64,000 nucleotides of DNA, from positions 53,153,501-53,217,500 of the forward strand of contig NC_065539.1 of the NCBI RefSeq assembly GCF_932294415.1. The letters are read 5' to 3'. The notes beneath the pieces were generated by a model, which saw only the letters and a list, made by a program, of their open reading frames with translations, had not been told where the DNA came from and ran no database searches. This document shows positions 32,455 through 44,464 of this stretch, one piece after another; position 1 is the stretch's first letter; each line of letters opens with the position of its first letter. The translations under genes were made by a program, and so were the position numbers. The stretch comes from Quercus robur (lineage: Eukaryota; Streptophyta; Magnoliopsida; Fagales; Fagaceae).

Positions 32455-32971
32455 CAGGGGCGGAGCTACAGCAAGGCTTGGGGGTGCCATGGCCCCCCCA
32501 AAATTTTAAAAAATTATTTTATATTATATATAAGTATTAAAAAATTTAAATATTTAGCTAAAAAATAGAACTTGGCCCTCCCAAATGTTTGAGTTAGTTC
32601 AATGATGCTCTTAAAAATCAATAGAAATTTTCAATTGATCTAGTAGTTATAAAGACAAGGTAGTTTTTGTTTTCTCTAATTCGTTTTTTTTACATGTTTA
32701 ATATCAAACTAGGCAGTTTTTGTATAATATTAGAGTTTAAAAGATGATAAATTCCCCTAAAAAATTATCTTGCGAATATACAAATATGAAAGTTATTAAT
32801 TTTTTATACAATATATTTATAAATTATGACCTACTCTAGTATCAAAATATTAATGTTTATATTTATGTATGTGCGTTTATGCCTGAGTGTTATGGTTTAT
32901 CTTGACTCGAAACTAATATATTAGTAACAAAATTTGGCCCCCCCAAACAAAAAATCCTAGCTCCGCCCCTG
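32455..32971. mobile_element. hAT-type MITE, 517 bp
   Basis: Perfect 14-bp inverted ends CAGGGGCGGAGCTA and a perfect 8-bp target duplication GTTACAAG (32447-32454, 32972-32979). The interior is AT-rich with C-runs next to both ends and has no coding capacity. Confidence 0.92.
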
Positions 32972-34563
32972 GTTACAAGATATAGTTTTTCCATAGTTAT
33001 TAGTATCAAAATGCTTGATTATAATGTGAATTTGACTATTTGAGTACATTGATATACCCTTAACATATTCTTAATATTTGGAGTAGCAAGTTGTAACCAC
33101 CAAATTGTCAAGGCTGCTGTTATCTCTAGTTGCAAAGTGAACATGATGATAAATGTTGAAGGTTATTTTGCTTTGCTTCTCTTGCCTTTTATGCACTGAA
33201 GACATAATTTGAAAACTGAAACCATCAATTTTTCCTTAGAATCAGATGTACATTAATCAAAAAACGATTTGTTGCTGACATGGTAAAAGTGGCCTTCTTA
33301 GCCTTGCTAGTTGTGACAAACATGAATCTTTCATTAAACTTGACCTTATTTTTCAGATTTCGTGGATTACCACATGGACTGCTTATTTTTTGCAAAAGCA
33401 AAACCCATCAACAACAAAGTGTTAAAGACTTGAATGCCAAAAATCATTGCAGCAATTGCCGTAGCTGGTACTGACCTATAAGCTTATTCAATATGACCTA
33501 CAATTATGTCTCAAAAGTTTTTTCTCAGTGACGGTGGTAGAAGAGTTGGTGACGGCGGCGGTGGTGGCGGTGGTAATGGGGGTGGTAGCGGTTGCGGTGG
33601 TTGTGATTATTGTTTATTGTAGTGGATATATTATTTTACTGTAGTAGATATATTATTTTATTACAGTAAATATATTATTTTATTGTGATATTTATATTAT
33701 TTTATTGTGTTAAAAGCTAAAATAGATCTACTGCTGCTGGATGTTTTGTAAAGTGAGTAGGTAAAATAGATAAAGTAACTTTTTATGGTGCCAAATAGCT
33801 AAATTTTTAGCTTCACTGCTCTGGACGCTCTTAGGTTGGGGTTGTGGAGTGAACATAGTAAACATTACCATAAGAGATTTAAGCACTAATGTTCTAGTCT
33901 ATGGGCTAATTGTTGGGTTGTACTTTCTTTGGGCTAGTAATTTAGGTGATGGGCTTGTTAAAATAAATGGTCCATAGTTTAGTTAATAGGTCCACAGATT
34001 TGGCTTACTCATATGTTAAATCCCATGCTCTTGCTTCATAATCTATACTACTATTTAAGGGGCTGCATCTGTTTGGACCAGATTTTTTTTGTTCCAAAAT
34101 ACCCCTAGCACCTCTAAGTTTAAGTAGAGACAAAACTTAAGAATAGACAGGTAAAAATACATGTCTAACTTGCACTAAAACGTTACCTACAAAATAGGAA
34201 CACTCCCTATTCATGGTATTTGAAATGCTCCAACACCTAATCTCACGATTTCAAAAAATAAAAAATTCGCTTTTTTTTTTTTTTTAACCTTTAATAAGTC
34301 TATACTTTTTATTAAAGAAAAAACCTGCTCCCCTTATCTGAATATGTAATAATAATAATAATAATAAAAACCTGTTCCCAGTTAGAAATGTAATTAATTT
34401 TTTAAAACATCATACAGTTTGCTTTATTCTACAGATGTATCATTTCATGGTGGCAAAAAAGAAGGAACCCACTTCACCACTCTCACTCTCCCTGTATGGT
34501 CACTTTCTCAAAACACAAAAGTGCAAGCAATCAGTTCCTATTCAAAACAAATTAAGAACAAAA

Positions 34564-35108
34564 TGCCAACTTCCTTAATTAAATTCTTCTTCTACATTCT
34601 CTACTCCCTTTCCTTCACAGGTACACTATTTTCTCTCACAACATGGCAATCTTTAAAACCCTTCAACTATGTATAGTATAGTTGAAAAACTTACATCGTT
34701 GCCTATTGTTAATTTGTTTTGCAGATGGGACATATATGGCTTAAACTTCTTGCCACTATAGGCCATTTAACCCCAATAGATGGTGGCTTTCATCTCAATA
34801 GTGATGAAGAAGTAGTGTTTGAAGTTCTGGAAAGATGGTCTGAAAGAGTATGGGGCAAACAAGGTTGTTGCTTTGATGAAGATATTGGCAAAGGTTCATG
34901 CCAAACTAGTGACTGTGCTGGCCTTTTGCATTGCCAACGCATTGGTGCAGTCCCTCCAGCCACAGTTGATGAAATGACATTTGGAACCTCTAAATCAAAC
35001 TTACATTACTATGATGTGAGTTTGGTTGATGGGTTCAACTTGCCCGTGTCACTGGTTTCCCATAGGTGGTTAGTATTATGCGTGCAAGATATAGGTGGTG
35101 AGTATTAG
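34564..35108 (+). pseudogene. Thaumatin-like protein (PR-5 family) fragment
   Basis: Exon 1 at 34564 encodes a signal peptide (MPTSLIKFFFYILYSLSFT) and meets a donor ACAG|GTACAC; exon 2 starts after TTTTGCAG near 34725. The first codons of exon 2 run into a stop, and about 40 bp of the expected N-terminal region are missing. From DGGFHLNSDEEVVFEV the match to thaumatin-like proteins is clear: RVWGKQGCCFDEDIGKGSCQ, DCAGLLHCQ, PPATVDEMTFGT and YYDVSLVDGFNLPVS. The frame then breaks, and the C-terminal half with the remaining cysteines is absent. Thaumatin-like proteins are secreted, often defence-related, with about 16 cysteines; fewer than half are here. Confidence 0.85.
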
Positions 35109-35881
35109 GAATGTAGGTGAAATAAGTTTTCATCACTGGATTTTATTTATTTATTTATTTTACAATTGAAAAATATAGTAACTCTAAATTATAATGCATG
35201 TGAATTATTAACTTTTTCTTTTTCTCTGGCACTACATCTTTTATTTTTGCTAAATGGCACTACTTTTTCAGCATTAGGATCTAGAGGAAACCTATAGAAT
35301 ATCAAACATGTGATTATTATGTGAATATGCAAATACATTCAACTATCTCTAAGAACCAAGATTATCACAAAAACTTAAACACAAATGATGTTGAGATAAA
35401 ACAAACACAACAATCCTAAAAACAATTATTAGCAATCCACTAAGCAACCAAGTCAGCCTACAAACAAAACTAAACCAAAATTAATGTAAATATGTAGTTT
35501 CGATAACTCTGCAAGTAGCAATTTTGTTATATTTTAGTCTATCACATACTGATAGATAAAGTGGTGAATTTGGAGGTAGTTATCCAAATTCCAAACTGTT
35601 TGGTTAAGCGCCTAATAATTTTAAGGGAAATGGTAAGGATTAAGGAGTACATAGATGAAAGAGTTAGAGATAAAGCAGAATTTTTAGTTAGTTTAGAATT
35701 TAGTAACTGTAATATTAGTACAAATTAATTAAACTGATTCCCCCTCTTCTGATTCTTAAAAAAAAATAAAAAATAAAAAAAAGGATTCCTCCTCTTCCAT
35801 CCCTTAACATTTGTTTTATTTTATTTTATTTTATTTTATTTTATTTATATCTATTCAAGAATCCCCTTTACACCCTTACAT

Positions 35882-36011
35882 TTTAATTTTATTAATACTA
35901 ACCTCTGAACACGCGCTCACACGCATGCTCAGAAACTCTTCTATTTTTTGGGTAAATGTTAATTTAGAGCATCCATTATAATTTCTAATTATTACATTTT
36001 TCAATCACAAC

Positions 36012-36043
<32 letters not shown>

Positions 36044-36229
36044 AGGGGTGTGATGAGTATTATGTGTGGCGAAATAATCTTTCATCACACCCCTAGGTTT
36101 TTTTGTGATTGGAAAATGTAATAATCAGAAATTATAATGGATGCTCTAACTTAACCTTTACCCAAAAAATAGAAGAGCCTTTGAGCACGTACGTGAGCGC
36201 GTGTTCAGGCTAGTAAGTAATTAAAATTT
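35882..36229. mobile_element. Foldback MITE with near-perfect ~150-bp arms
   Basis: The left arm (35882-36055) and right arm (36085-36229) are inverted copies sharing long runs such as TGAACACGCGCTCAC and AGAGCATCCATTATAATTTC, with an A-run expansion only in the left arm. The turn contains CCTAGGGGTGTGATGA and its complement. A transcript would form a long hairpin. No coding frame. Confidence 0.85.
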
Positions 36230-36599
36230 CTCTAGAGTAAAGGTCTTATTCACATGGTGTATTGTTCTTTTTCTAAAGTAAAGGTATTTTCTTTTCTCTA
36301 AAGTGGTTTTGTATACAAAATCTAAGTTGTTTTGGTATGCAATTTACTTATTATAGGTAACTGGAGCTGGTGAGGAGCAGTTGGAAAATGTGAATGTGGG
36401 GCAAACTTAAGTTGTTTTTGTTCATACTGCACATTTGCTTTGGCCAAAACAAATGCATATTGTGTAAATTTGAGGCAATATGTCCAAGATATTTTTTATT
36501 TTGTAAATTATATTATAGTAGTAAAATTTTGAAATTGCTCATTATTAATGTTTATATTTTGAATGTGGATATTAAATTTTGATCAATGTGCAGGAGCAC

Positions 36600-36874
36600 A
36601 TCCAATTTTTTTTTTGAATGGAAAATACTTATTTCAACGGTTACAAATCGTTGAAACTTATGTCAAGATACCCTTTATCAACAGTTGAGTGCAGGTTGAT
36701 AAAGGTGTAAAACTTTTTCCAACGGTTTCATAGGCTGTAGAAAAATATTCTTGACATGGTTTTTAATAATGGTTCTCTACGGTTACTCCAACTGTCGAAA
36801 ATACTTTTTTCAACAGTTTTTAGTACTTTTTTCTACGGTTTTAACTGTTGAAAATATCCAAATATCTTGTGGTG
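36600..36874. mobile_element. Possible CACTA-type end with CAACGGTT motifs
   Basis: Repeated short palindromes of CAACGGTT...GTTGAAA type fill the region, and the right edge reads CTTGTGGTG, near the inverted form of a CACTACAAG end. The matching left end was not found, so this is a truncated or very decayed element. Confidence 0.35.
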
Positions 36875-36923
36875 TGTGTATATCTATATATGTGTGTGTA
36901 TGTGTGTGTATGTATATATATAC

Positions 36924-36963
<40 letters not shown>

Positions 36964-37772
36964 ACCTTATCGAGAACCTTCATCTCGTTGTGTTATCTCA
37001 TAAAAGAACCTGAACCCTTAAACCCGTTTCTCCCCACCACCAATCCAAAACTAGCCAATCTATTTCACTTTTGAAATGTCAATCATGAAACTTGAAGTGG
37101 GCATGTCCTGTCTCAATTTCAAATTAATTTCGACTTTTGAAAACTAGGTGTTTGAATTTAATTTTTCCTATTTAGTAAAATTTCTTTCTAACTAGTGTTC
37201 TAATTTTGTGGTTAAATCTGTTTTCAACCAAATGATCAAATGGCAAAAATAAATTATTGGTTGAGAGGAGCACTTCAGTACAATCATGTGGTGCCCTAGT
37301 AGATTCTAATAATTTCTCATGTCTTTGGTAATGTACTAAGGTAAATATTCTTTATGCAACAAACCTTTTTATTTTTATTTTTAAAGATGTGCTTAATTAA
37401 TTTGTCTTTTTGTTCCTACCACGCATGTTGTAATTGTTGTTTTTATTTCGCAATTGTTATATACATTACTAAGTATTCAAATATTGGAGAGCAATGATCC
37501 TTTTGCTCACATAATAGTAATTTTACTAATTAAATTAATTGTGGAATCCATTCTTCTTCCTATGAGAGGAATCAGAATTGCTCACCAAGTATATCACAAA
37601 TATTTACTACATATTGATATTAGTGTTATTACAAATTAAGTCGTTAAATTTTAAACACAATATAAGAAATGAGTAATGCAAGGATATTACAAATTTTATT
37701 GCATAACTTTCACAATCAGATGTGGCAATAAATGTGATCGGTGGATTTCAAAACATAATAAATTAATGTTTT

Positions 37773-37998
37773 AACAACTTTTAGTGATTAGTGACATCAA
37801 TTTTGTAAAATTTTTGTTCTACATAGAAATAATAAATGAATGTTTAATAACTTTTAGTGATTAGTGACATCAATTTTGTAAAATTTCTGTTCTACATAGA
37901 ACTTATAAATGGATTTCAAAACATAATAAATGAATGTGTTAATAACTTTTAGTGATTAGTGACACATCAATGTTGTAAAGTTTCCGTTTTATATAGAA
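37773..37998. repeat. Three tandem copies of an ~80-bp unit
   Basis: The core AACTTTTAGTGATTAGTGAC plus TTGTAAA(A/G)TTT...TACATAGAA occurs at about 37775, 37848 and 37942 with spacings of about 75 and 93 bp. AT-rich; no coding sequence. An AT microsatellite (38028-38060) follows. Confidence 0.8.
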
Positions 37999-38024
37999 CC
38001 TATAAATTGATGTGTCACGAATCA

Positions 38025-38027
<3 letters not shown>

Positions 38028-38060
<33 letters not shown>
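38028..38060. repeat. (AT)n microsatellite
   Basis: 33 bp of AT dinucleotide. Confidence 0.95.
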
Positions 38061-38061
<1 letters not shown>

Positions 38062-38150
38062 CAAATATTTAATTATTAAGTGGATAAAGCCCGCCAATCA
38101 AATTCATCGCCACATCAATTTTCAAGTTTTATGTAGAAAAATTGTAGTTT

Positions 38151-38330
38151 CTATTGGAATGATTATATAGTGAAGCCATATGTATACATACAAACTTGAG
38201 AACATTGAAAAGAAGAACAAGGCAAGTAAAAAAAAAAAAGGAAACTTTTGAGAAGACAACTTCTCTTTTATTCATTCATAGTAAAAAGCTAGAGATCTTC
38301 ATTTTCATACAAAAGATAACGCCACAATAC
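38151..38330 (-). repeat. Diverged copy of the vicilin 3' flank
   Basis: This segment matches 18121-18318, directly downstream of the vicilin gene, in the same orientation. Shared runs include TTGGAATGATTA, ACAACTTCTCTTTTATTCAT and TTCATTTTCATACAAAAG. No vicilin coding exon follows on its right, so only the 3' flank is present here, inside the candidate Helitron. Confidence 0.7.
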
Positions 38331-40273
38331 ATACATGAGAGCTTTTTATTCCTCTCAAATAACTCCACCCCATAGTTACAGAGATAACTCATATGCTGCT
38401 AATAACTCCATCCACACACCAATTAGTCTCACCAACAACTTGGATCAGTTGATGTCTTTAACTTAATCCATGAAAAAAATTTATTTTTTAAAGAGCTGCT
38501 ACTCTTTAACACAACCTGTGGAATTTTTTTTTTTTTTTTTTTTTGAATGATAGAATTTTATTAATTTTTAATGTTTTATTAACTTTGGGACACACTTGGC
38601 ATGCATGCATAAATGTAATACACGTGTGAAACAACAACAATCTACTGTTTTGTGCCTTACCTAAACTACCACCAAAGCATGTGTGTGATTAGTCTATTAG
38701 TAATAAACTTTGTGCCTTAGCTAAGTTAATGTGGTGTTGGGAAAAATTTTATTATTTACAAAGTTGAAGACTCAAAGTTATCGTTCATTATCACGTGATT
38801 GTTTAACAAATCTCCTTTTCTTTTCTTTTTTTAATACTTTTTCAAAATGGCAATTTTTTAAAGGAAAAGATCTCACATCTTTATGCTACCTCAACCTTAA
38901 CCAAGTAATTATAAAAATAAAAATCCTTAACCAAGACACCAATAATTGTCTCACCCTTTTTTCGCTAAATATTAGTGCAAGATGTTGATTAACCATTATT
39001 TTAGTTTTTTTATTAATGTAATACTAAACATGGATTTGAACTTTTAACTACAGTTTTTGTATTTTATTTTATTTTTAGAATTTTTATATATAGCATTATG
39101 AAGTTATTAGGTATAGAATTATGTGAAAAGAATAAATAGATTTAAAAATATATATACAATGTGGATAGAATAAAAAATTGGTCTAATCTCAGTCAGACCT
39201 TGAAAATATTAAAACGTGTCAATTGACTTACAAAACTCTTGATTATAAATATCTATTATTGAATAAAATAAAAAATAAAAAATTAATGCTAATAATGCAT
39301 CATTGTCAACCTCTAATATTAATATTCCAAATCAATATATATATAACCGAAGCCTCTAAAACTCCCACAATTTTCCACGTCATCACTATTTTCTTTTTCT
39401 TTTTATTTCAGATTCTTTTTCCACGTCAGCATTATTTAAAAACAAAAAAACAAAAAAAAAAATTCTGATTTTATATGATAGATATTAGAAGATCATATAT
39501 AGATACATATAGTAAAATTAATGTCACTTAGCCGGTTGTCATGAATTAAGAGTCACATTAGGAATTGGATTTTATTAGAGTGGCATGGAAGTCTCTAAAT
39601 CATGTTTGTATGCAATGAAAACTCCTTCACAGTGAAGGAGGTGCCGACTTACTCTCCTATATATGTATAAACCTACGTGTGTTGCCGCAAACTATTCTTT
39701 TGTTACAAACACTTCTTTCTCAAGGTACGAAAATTTCTCTTCATAGCTTTCTCTCTTTAGTTTTTCTATTCTTTCTTTAATAGTAGTTTTTGTATGGTCT
39801 GTGTTTGTGTTTGTTTTTCCTTTAATAGTCCGTGTGAATATATTTCTTGGTACTTATGCAAAATCTTTAAAGATGCCTTCATATTCTATGTTTCCTTTTC
39901 GTTTGCTATTTCTTGGCTTATATTATAGATTGTAATGTATATATTCATCAAACAATTTAGTTAATTGGTTTTTACATCCTTAAACATCACCCGTTCATGA
40001 ATGGAGATTCCGTGCAATATATCACTAGGTTATTGTAGAGTGAAATTCTCTCACAACAATTTTGACATTTTGACTTTTTTTTCCAATTTTTTTTATTCAA
40101 GGGTTTAGATTCAAAGTTACAAAAGCAACTTTCAATCCAAACCTTTCAAAAAAATTTCTATTGATGAATTAAAAAGCTGGTGACTTTATTTCATAAAGTC
40201 ATTTTTTTTATTCTTAAGTAGAAAGGATAAGATTAGAAAAATGCAAAACTATTTTATAAGCATGCTAATTATA

Positions 40274-40475
40274 TGGAAACCTAATTCAATTAGGAGAGAA
40301 GTTCAATTAGAATTAGGAGAATAAGCTACAGGTCAAATGGAAACCTAATTCAATTAGAATTAGGAGACATAAGTTACCACATAGAATAGAAACCTAAATT
40401 CAATTAAAATTAGTAGAGATAGAAGTTACCAAATAGAATAGAAATCTAATTCAATTGGAATTAGCAGAGATAGCT
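40274..40475. repeat. Four tandem ~50-65-bp units
   Basis: Units of the form GAAACCTAATTCAATTAGAA followed by TTAGGAGA...AGTTACC... start near 40274, 40338, 40388 and 40440. They are diverged and non-coding. Confidence 0.75.
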
Positions 40476-41355
40476 AAGAACCTTGTATGATATAAAATCT
40501 ATAATAGTGTTCCGTATTATATGTTAATATATTTATATTTGGTTTTGAAATTTTCTATTATTGTTTTAAAGTGTTCCAGATTCAAAAGATACGCTTTAAC
40601 CCTCTATTCCAAATATTAGTTTTATTACTTTTATAGTTTTACTTAAACTAAGTGATATTTGAACGTTGGTGGAATTTTCATAATGAGGTTGTGTTTGAAA
40701 TTGTAACTTTTAAATCAGTATGCTAGATTATGATACTTTTTCGATTACTAATATTGTTTGGTTACTTAGCATAATAGTTAGAACTTAGAAGCTATATGGG
40801 CGTGGTCATAAGAATATGTTTTTTCTATTCTCTACCCTATACAACACTTCAATATATAACATTGGTTACACATTTTTGGATTGAATATTCACTTTAGAAT
40901 TTTGATTATAATGAGAAGAATTTTGTGTAACAAGTTGCCTTCTTTGAACTCTACCATTGGTCCCAAATATTGGAAAAAATATTTCTTATAGGACCTTTAA
41001 TCCTTCCTTAACAATTGTAGTTGCTCTTGCTTGTGCTAAAATTTATGACTTTTTAAATCAAATTGTTTTCTTCTAAAAGCCTGTGTTATTACCCTATCCA
41101 TTAAATATCATTATCTTTGTTTTCATACTAAAAGTTTGTGTTCTGGTAAATTTATATCTTTGTGGTGGGAAGTTTAATGAAAAGTTTTTAAAATCTCATA
41201 TCCAATAGCTTTCTTGTGCATCGCACGGGTTAGCGACTAGTTTTTAAAATTCTTGAACAATGAACTTTGGCCCCTCTAAGATTGAATCCTAGCCTCGTCC
41301 CTATTTGAGGGAATTTCCAAAATTCCAGCAAAGTACCAACTTATAATTCAACTAC

Positions 41356-42511
41356 ATGCTCAAGGATTTCTACTTCCGGATGGTTTGGTGGGGGAAGCAC
41401 ATCAACAACAAAATACAAACGCATCAGCAACAGCAACATGTTGCCGAAACCCAGATCGAACAGCAGTTATATATGTGTTTTGAAAATCTCCTTCATATGC
41501 CCACCATACAAGCAGCACAAGGTCAAACTCAAGAATAGTTACCTGAAGTTCAAACCCAAATCGAGCAGCAATTAAAACAAAGTAATGAGCAACTTCTCAA
41601 TCCTATACCCGCCCTAACACTCCAGATCCACCAGCAACTACCAGAGTGTCAAGTCCAAACCCACCAGCAACTACCAGAGTGTCAAGTCCAAACCCACCAT
41701 CAAACACAACATGAACAAGTCCACAAGACGCAGCCATTATCACTACATCAAAATAAGTCTATTATATCAAGTGTTAATACAACAAAAATTAGTATATTAG
41801 GTTGTCTTATAACAACAAATATATCATTGCAATAACTAAATATCAATTATTTTACAATCTATTGCAATAACAAACATGAGGTTGTAATGAATATATTATT
41901 ACAATAATGTAATACCAATTATTTTACAATCTATTATAATGAAAAAATATGAAATAATTATCTATTACAATGACTATATCATTGCAATAACTTGACCAAA
42001 AAATTTTTTGTCAATTTTTTTGCAATCTATTGCAATAAAATTCGTGAAATTATAGTCTATTGTTATAAGATATTCGAAGTAGTAAATTTTTTATTGTAAT
42101 AGCAAATATAGTATTACATCAAAATTGTCATTAAAATATTTAAAGTTTTTTGCAACAAGATTTTTTTAACATAAACCTATTATATCAAATTTTATTGCAA
42201 CACTTTGCATAAACTATTGCAATGATCACTTTGATGTTATTACAACAATTTTTTTCGTTGTAATAAACATTTTTTGTTGTAGTGTATTGAATCTGGCCCT
42301 GATCGATGTTGAGTCGCAATTACTACAGAATTTGACTGAGGTTGAGCCGCAACCAATACAAGACAGGGCCAGGGAGGAAGAAATGAACGAGTTCTTCTTG
42401 AACGTCGAAGACCATTTCCCAACCAAGACCAAGAAACACCACACGGCTAGTTCCACCTCCTTCAGCCCAAAATATTTAGACTTTAGTTGTAAGTTAATAT
42501 CGGCCCTTTAA
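41356..42511 (+). pseudogene. Glutamine-rich protein gene, split by a CACTA MITE
   Basis: The frame from Met at 41356 reads a Gln-rich sequence (THQQQQHVAETQIEQQLYMC), meets a TAG at 41536-41538, and continues in the same frame (LPEVQTQIEQQLKQSNEQLL) with a doubled 33-bp unit coding for HQQLPECQVQT. At 41740 it is cut by a CACTA MITE. Beyond the MITE (42288-42511) the frame resumes exactly, with EVEPQPIQDRAREEEMNEFF and a natural stop after KLISAL. I do not recognise the family. Q-rich low-complexity regions are common in transcription factors, but no DNA-binding domain is seen. The upstream limit is unclear: a second frame before 41400 also looks coding, so a frameshift may exist. Confidence 0.55.
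41741..42284. mobile_element. CACTA-type MITE, 544 bp
   Basis: Ends CACTACATCAAAA and (inverted) CACTACAACAAAA, with the 3-bp target duplication TAT on both sides (41738-41740, 42285-42287). The interior is filled with subterminal repeats of TATTGCAATA type, as expected for En/Spm transposase binding. No coding sequence. Confidence 0.88.
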
Positions 42512-42524
42512 GGGGTCTTCATAA

Positions 42525-42567
<43 letters not shown>

Positions 42568-44464
42568 TATTTTTAAAGGTCTTATACAAATGGATAGAGA
42601 TGAAGAAAAAAATGTTTAGGGCGTAATGAGTTAGCATATAAACTATATCCTATGGAATTGCTAACAATCTTGAGCTATGCTAGTTTTAATCTTCTATGAA
42701 CCATGATGGCGGGATTACATAGTATTGGATTCATAAAAGTAGTCAAAAAACGGTAAACTAGAATTGAATGGATGACATTTATAAATACATCAAATATTGA
42801 ATTTAATTTTTTCTTTTTCACCCCTCTCTAGTTTTCATTTTTGTACATTAGACGCTCTAGAAGCTGAGTGACTAGGATGAGAAAGGGCCTTAAGACCCTT
42901 GTGGTATGGCTATATCGTGAGGTTCTTGGCTTTTCTTCTTATTGTCTAGGCTTGGCTCTAAAGAAATTAAAAATCTTCAATTTAGAGAGTTTCCAAACTC
43001 GTGGATAACAACATGTGCTATAAGTTACGTGGAAAGTCTAGTTTCATTCACCGGTGAAAATGTGTTTCAGAATTAATATGCCTCAACTCCTAATTATTTT
43101 CATAGCATGGGAATTTTTATTTTATTTTTGCCTTTAATTTGTCCTTAGGTGTGATTTAGAGAAGATGATATTGCATCTTATATGGATTGATGATGTATTT
43201 ATTAAGTTTCAATTCCCTATTCCTATTCAATTTTTTGCATTTTGTCAATAAATGTTAATTTTTTTGCATTGGGATTGTGGTTGAATTTTGGTGGAGGTAA
43301 AATTATGAAACATTTTTGCTATCAATTGATTCTATGTCAGTTGTTATTCTGTGTTTGGTGAATTTAAATAGAGAATATGTCAAGAAGGTATTAACCTTAT
43401 GGGCTTTGTCTTGTAGAATTTCAATTAGTTGCTGTATCCTAAAATCTTACCTATTGCCACGCCAAATATGTGAAAATATTTTACATATAACTGTAAAATT
43501 TTACGGATGAAAATATATTACTTCAAAATAAATGGAGTGTTAAAACAAAAACTATGGTAATATGGCTGGCTTTAAGTTACAAGAATGCTTATTTTTTTCA
43601 CAGAATGGTCATTGTTAGGAAGTCACGAAGCACCATCAAATGACTGATTGACAGTCATGGGCAATGATAACTGATCATCCAAAGGTTCTGCAAAAAATGG
43701 CTGTACAATTCCATAAGCAATTACTTGGAAGTTGGAACATCTACTAATAGTTTTAGTGAGGGTGCCACAGCTTTGGTACACATAAAGAAAAGGAAACTAG
43801 TCCTTTTTTAAATGGTGACTTTTTTTAATTTTTATTCAATCAAGGAAACTCGAGGAACAGCCATTTTTTAGTTGCTTGATAACTAAGCCTTACGTAGAAC
43901 AAGATATGAACCTGTGACAATCACCCAAGTTATGAATACAAAAGAGGATACCATAATAGAGCAATCAATCACGGCACTGAAAAACAAGTTCCTCAATGGA
44001 ATAGAATTCTACCAGAAGAGGACTTTTATTGCCTTAAAACTTTGCTTCATGTACTGCCAAACTATAGAATCTCTTTGCCAAAAATCTCACTCCCAAAGAA
44101 TTTATGTTGAGTTTTTGATCTCTTAGCAAATATATATATCCTCTCCTACTCAAACTCTTCCTCTCTCTCATTTACATTTTCAGCAGGATCAGCACCTCTT
44201 TCCTCACCTCTCAAACCCCATTTTTGTTTTTTTTTTTCAAGCTCTGACTGTGAGTAGTGTGTATGTTCACTTTCTTGCCTCTAAACCCATGAAGGCCATC
44301 TTCTTTTTTTCACTTCTTGACGTTTGTTTTCTCAAAAGAACTCTAACCCTAGTTTTATTTTTTCTTCTTGAACGTCTATTTTCCTGAAAACCCTAACCCT
44401 AGTTTTACTTTCTTACAAAAAACGCATACCAACCAAAAATCCTTGAGACCCTAGTTGTTCACTG
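42512..44464. other. No gene seen; (AT)n at 42521-42570
   Basis: AT-rich sequence with one AT microsatellite. From about 44160 pyrimidine-rich stretches look like the promoter and 5' leader of the following FLZ exon. Confidence 0.5.

Larger units (their letters stand above)
30179..33830. mobile_element. Probable PIF/Harbinger-type element carrying a GNA1 pseudogene
   Basis: Left end GAGCACTAGCAATGGTGGTGC and right end (inverted) GAGCGTCCAGAGCAGTGAAGC, both followed by GCTAAAAA, are flanked by TTA on each side (30176-30178, 33831-33833). Between them lie a foldback repeat, the GNA1 pseudogene with its solo LTR, an hAT MITE and a GGT-rich stretch (33520-33610) with TATATTATTTTA repeats. The two ends could instead belong to two MITEs of one family that flank the gene. 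No transposase is visible. Confidence 0.45.
34042..41240 (+). mobile_element. Candidate non-autonomous Helitron, 7.2 kb
   Basis: The 5' end TCTATACTACTATTTAAGGG follows an A (34041). The 3' end has a hairpin, CTTGTGC-ATC-GCACGGG (41213-41229), then TTAGCGA and the terminal CTAG (41237-41240), followed by T. Helitrons begin TC, end CTRR with a hairpin about 10 nt inside, and insert between A and T without duplicating the target (established knowledge). No Rep/helicase is present. The interior carries a thaumatin-like gene fragment, a foldback element and a vicilin 3'-flank remnant. The two ends could belong to different copies; pairing them is inference. Confidence 0.6.

Noticed and set aside
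39640..39725. Promoter-like stretch with TATATATGTATAA and a donor-like CAAG|GTACG
   Set aside because: No coding exon follows for more than 1.5 kb and no family is recognised; too weak to annotate.
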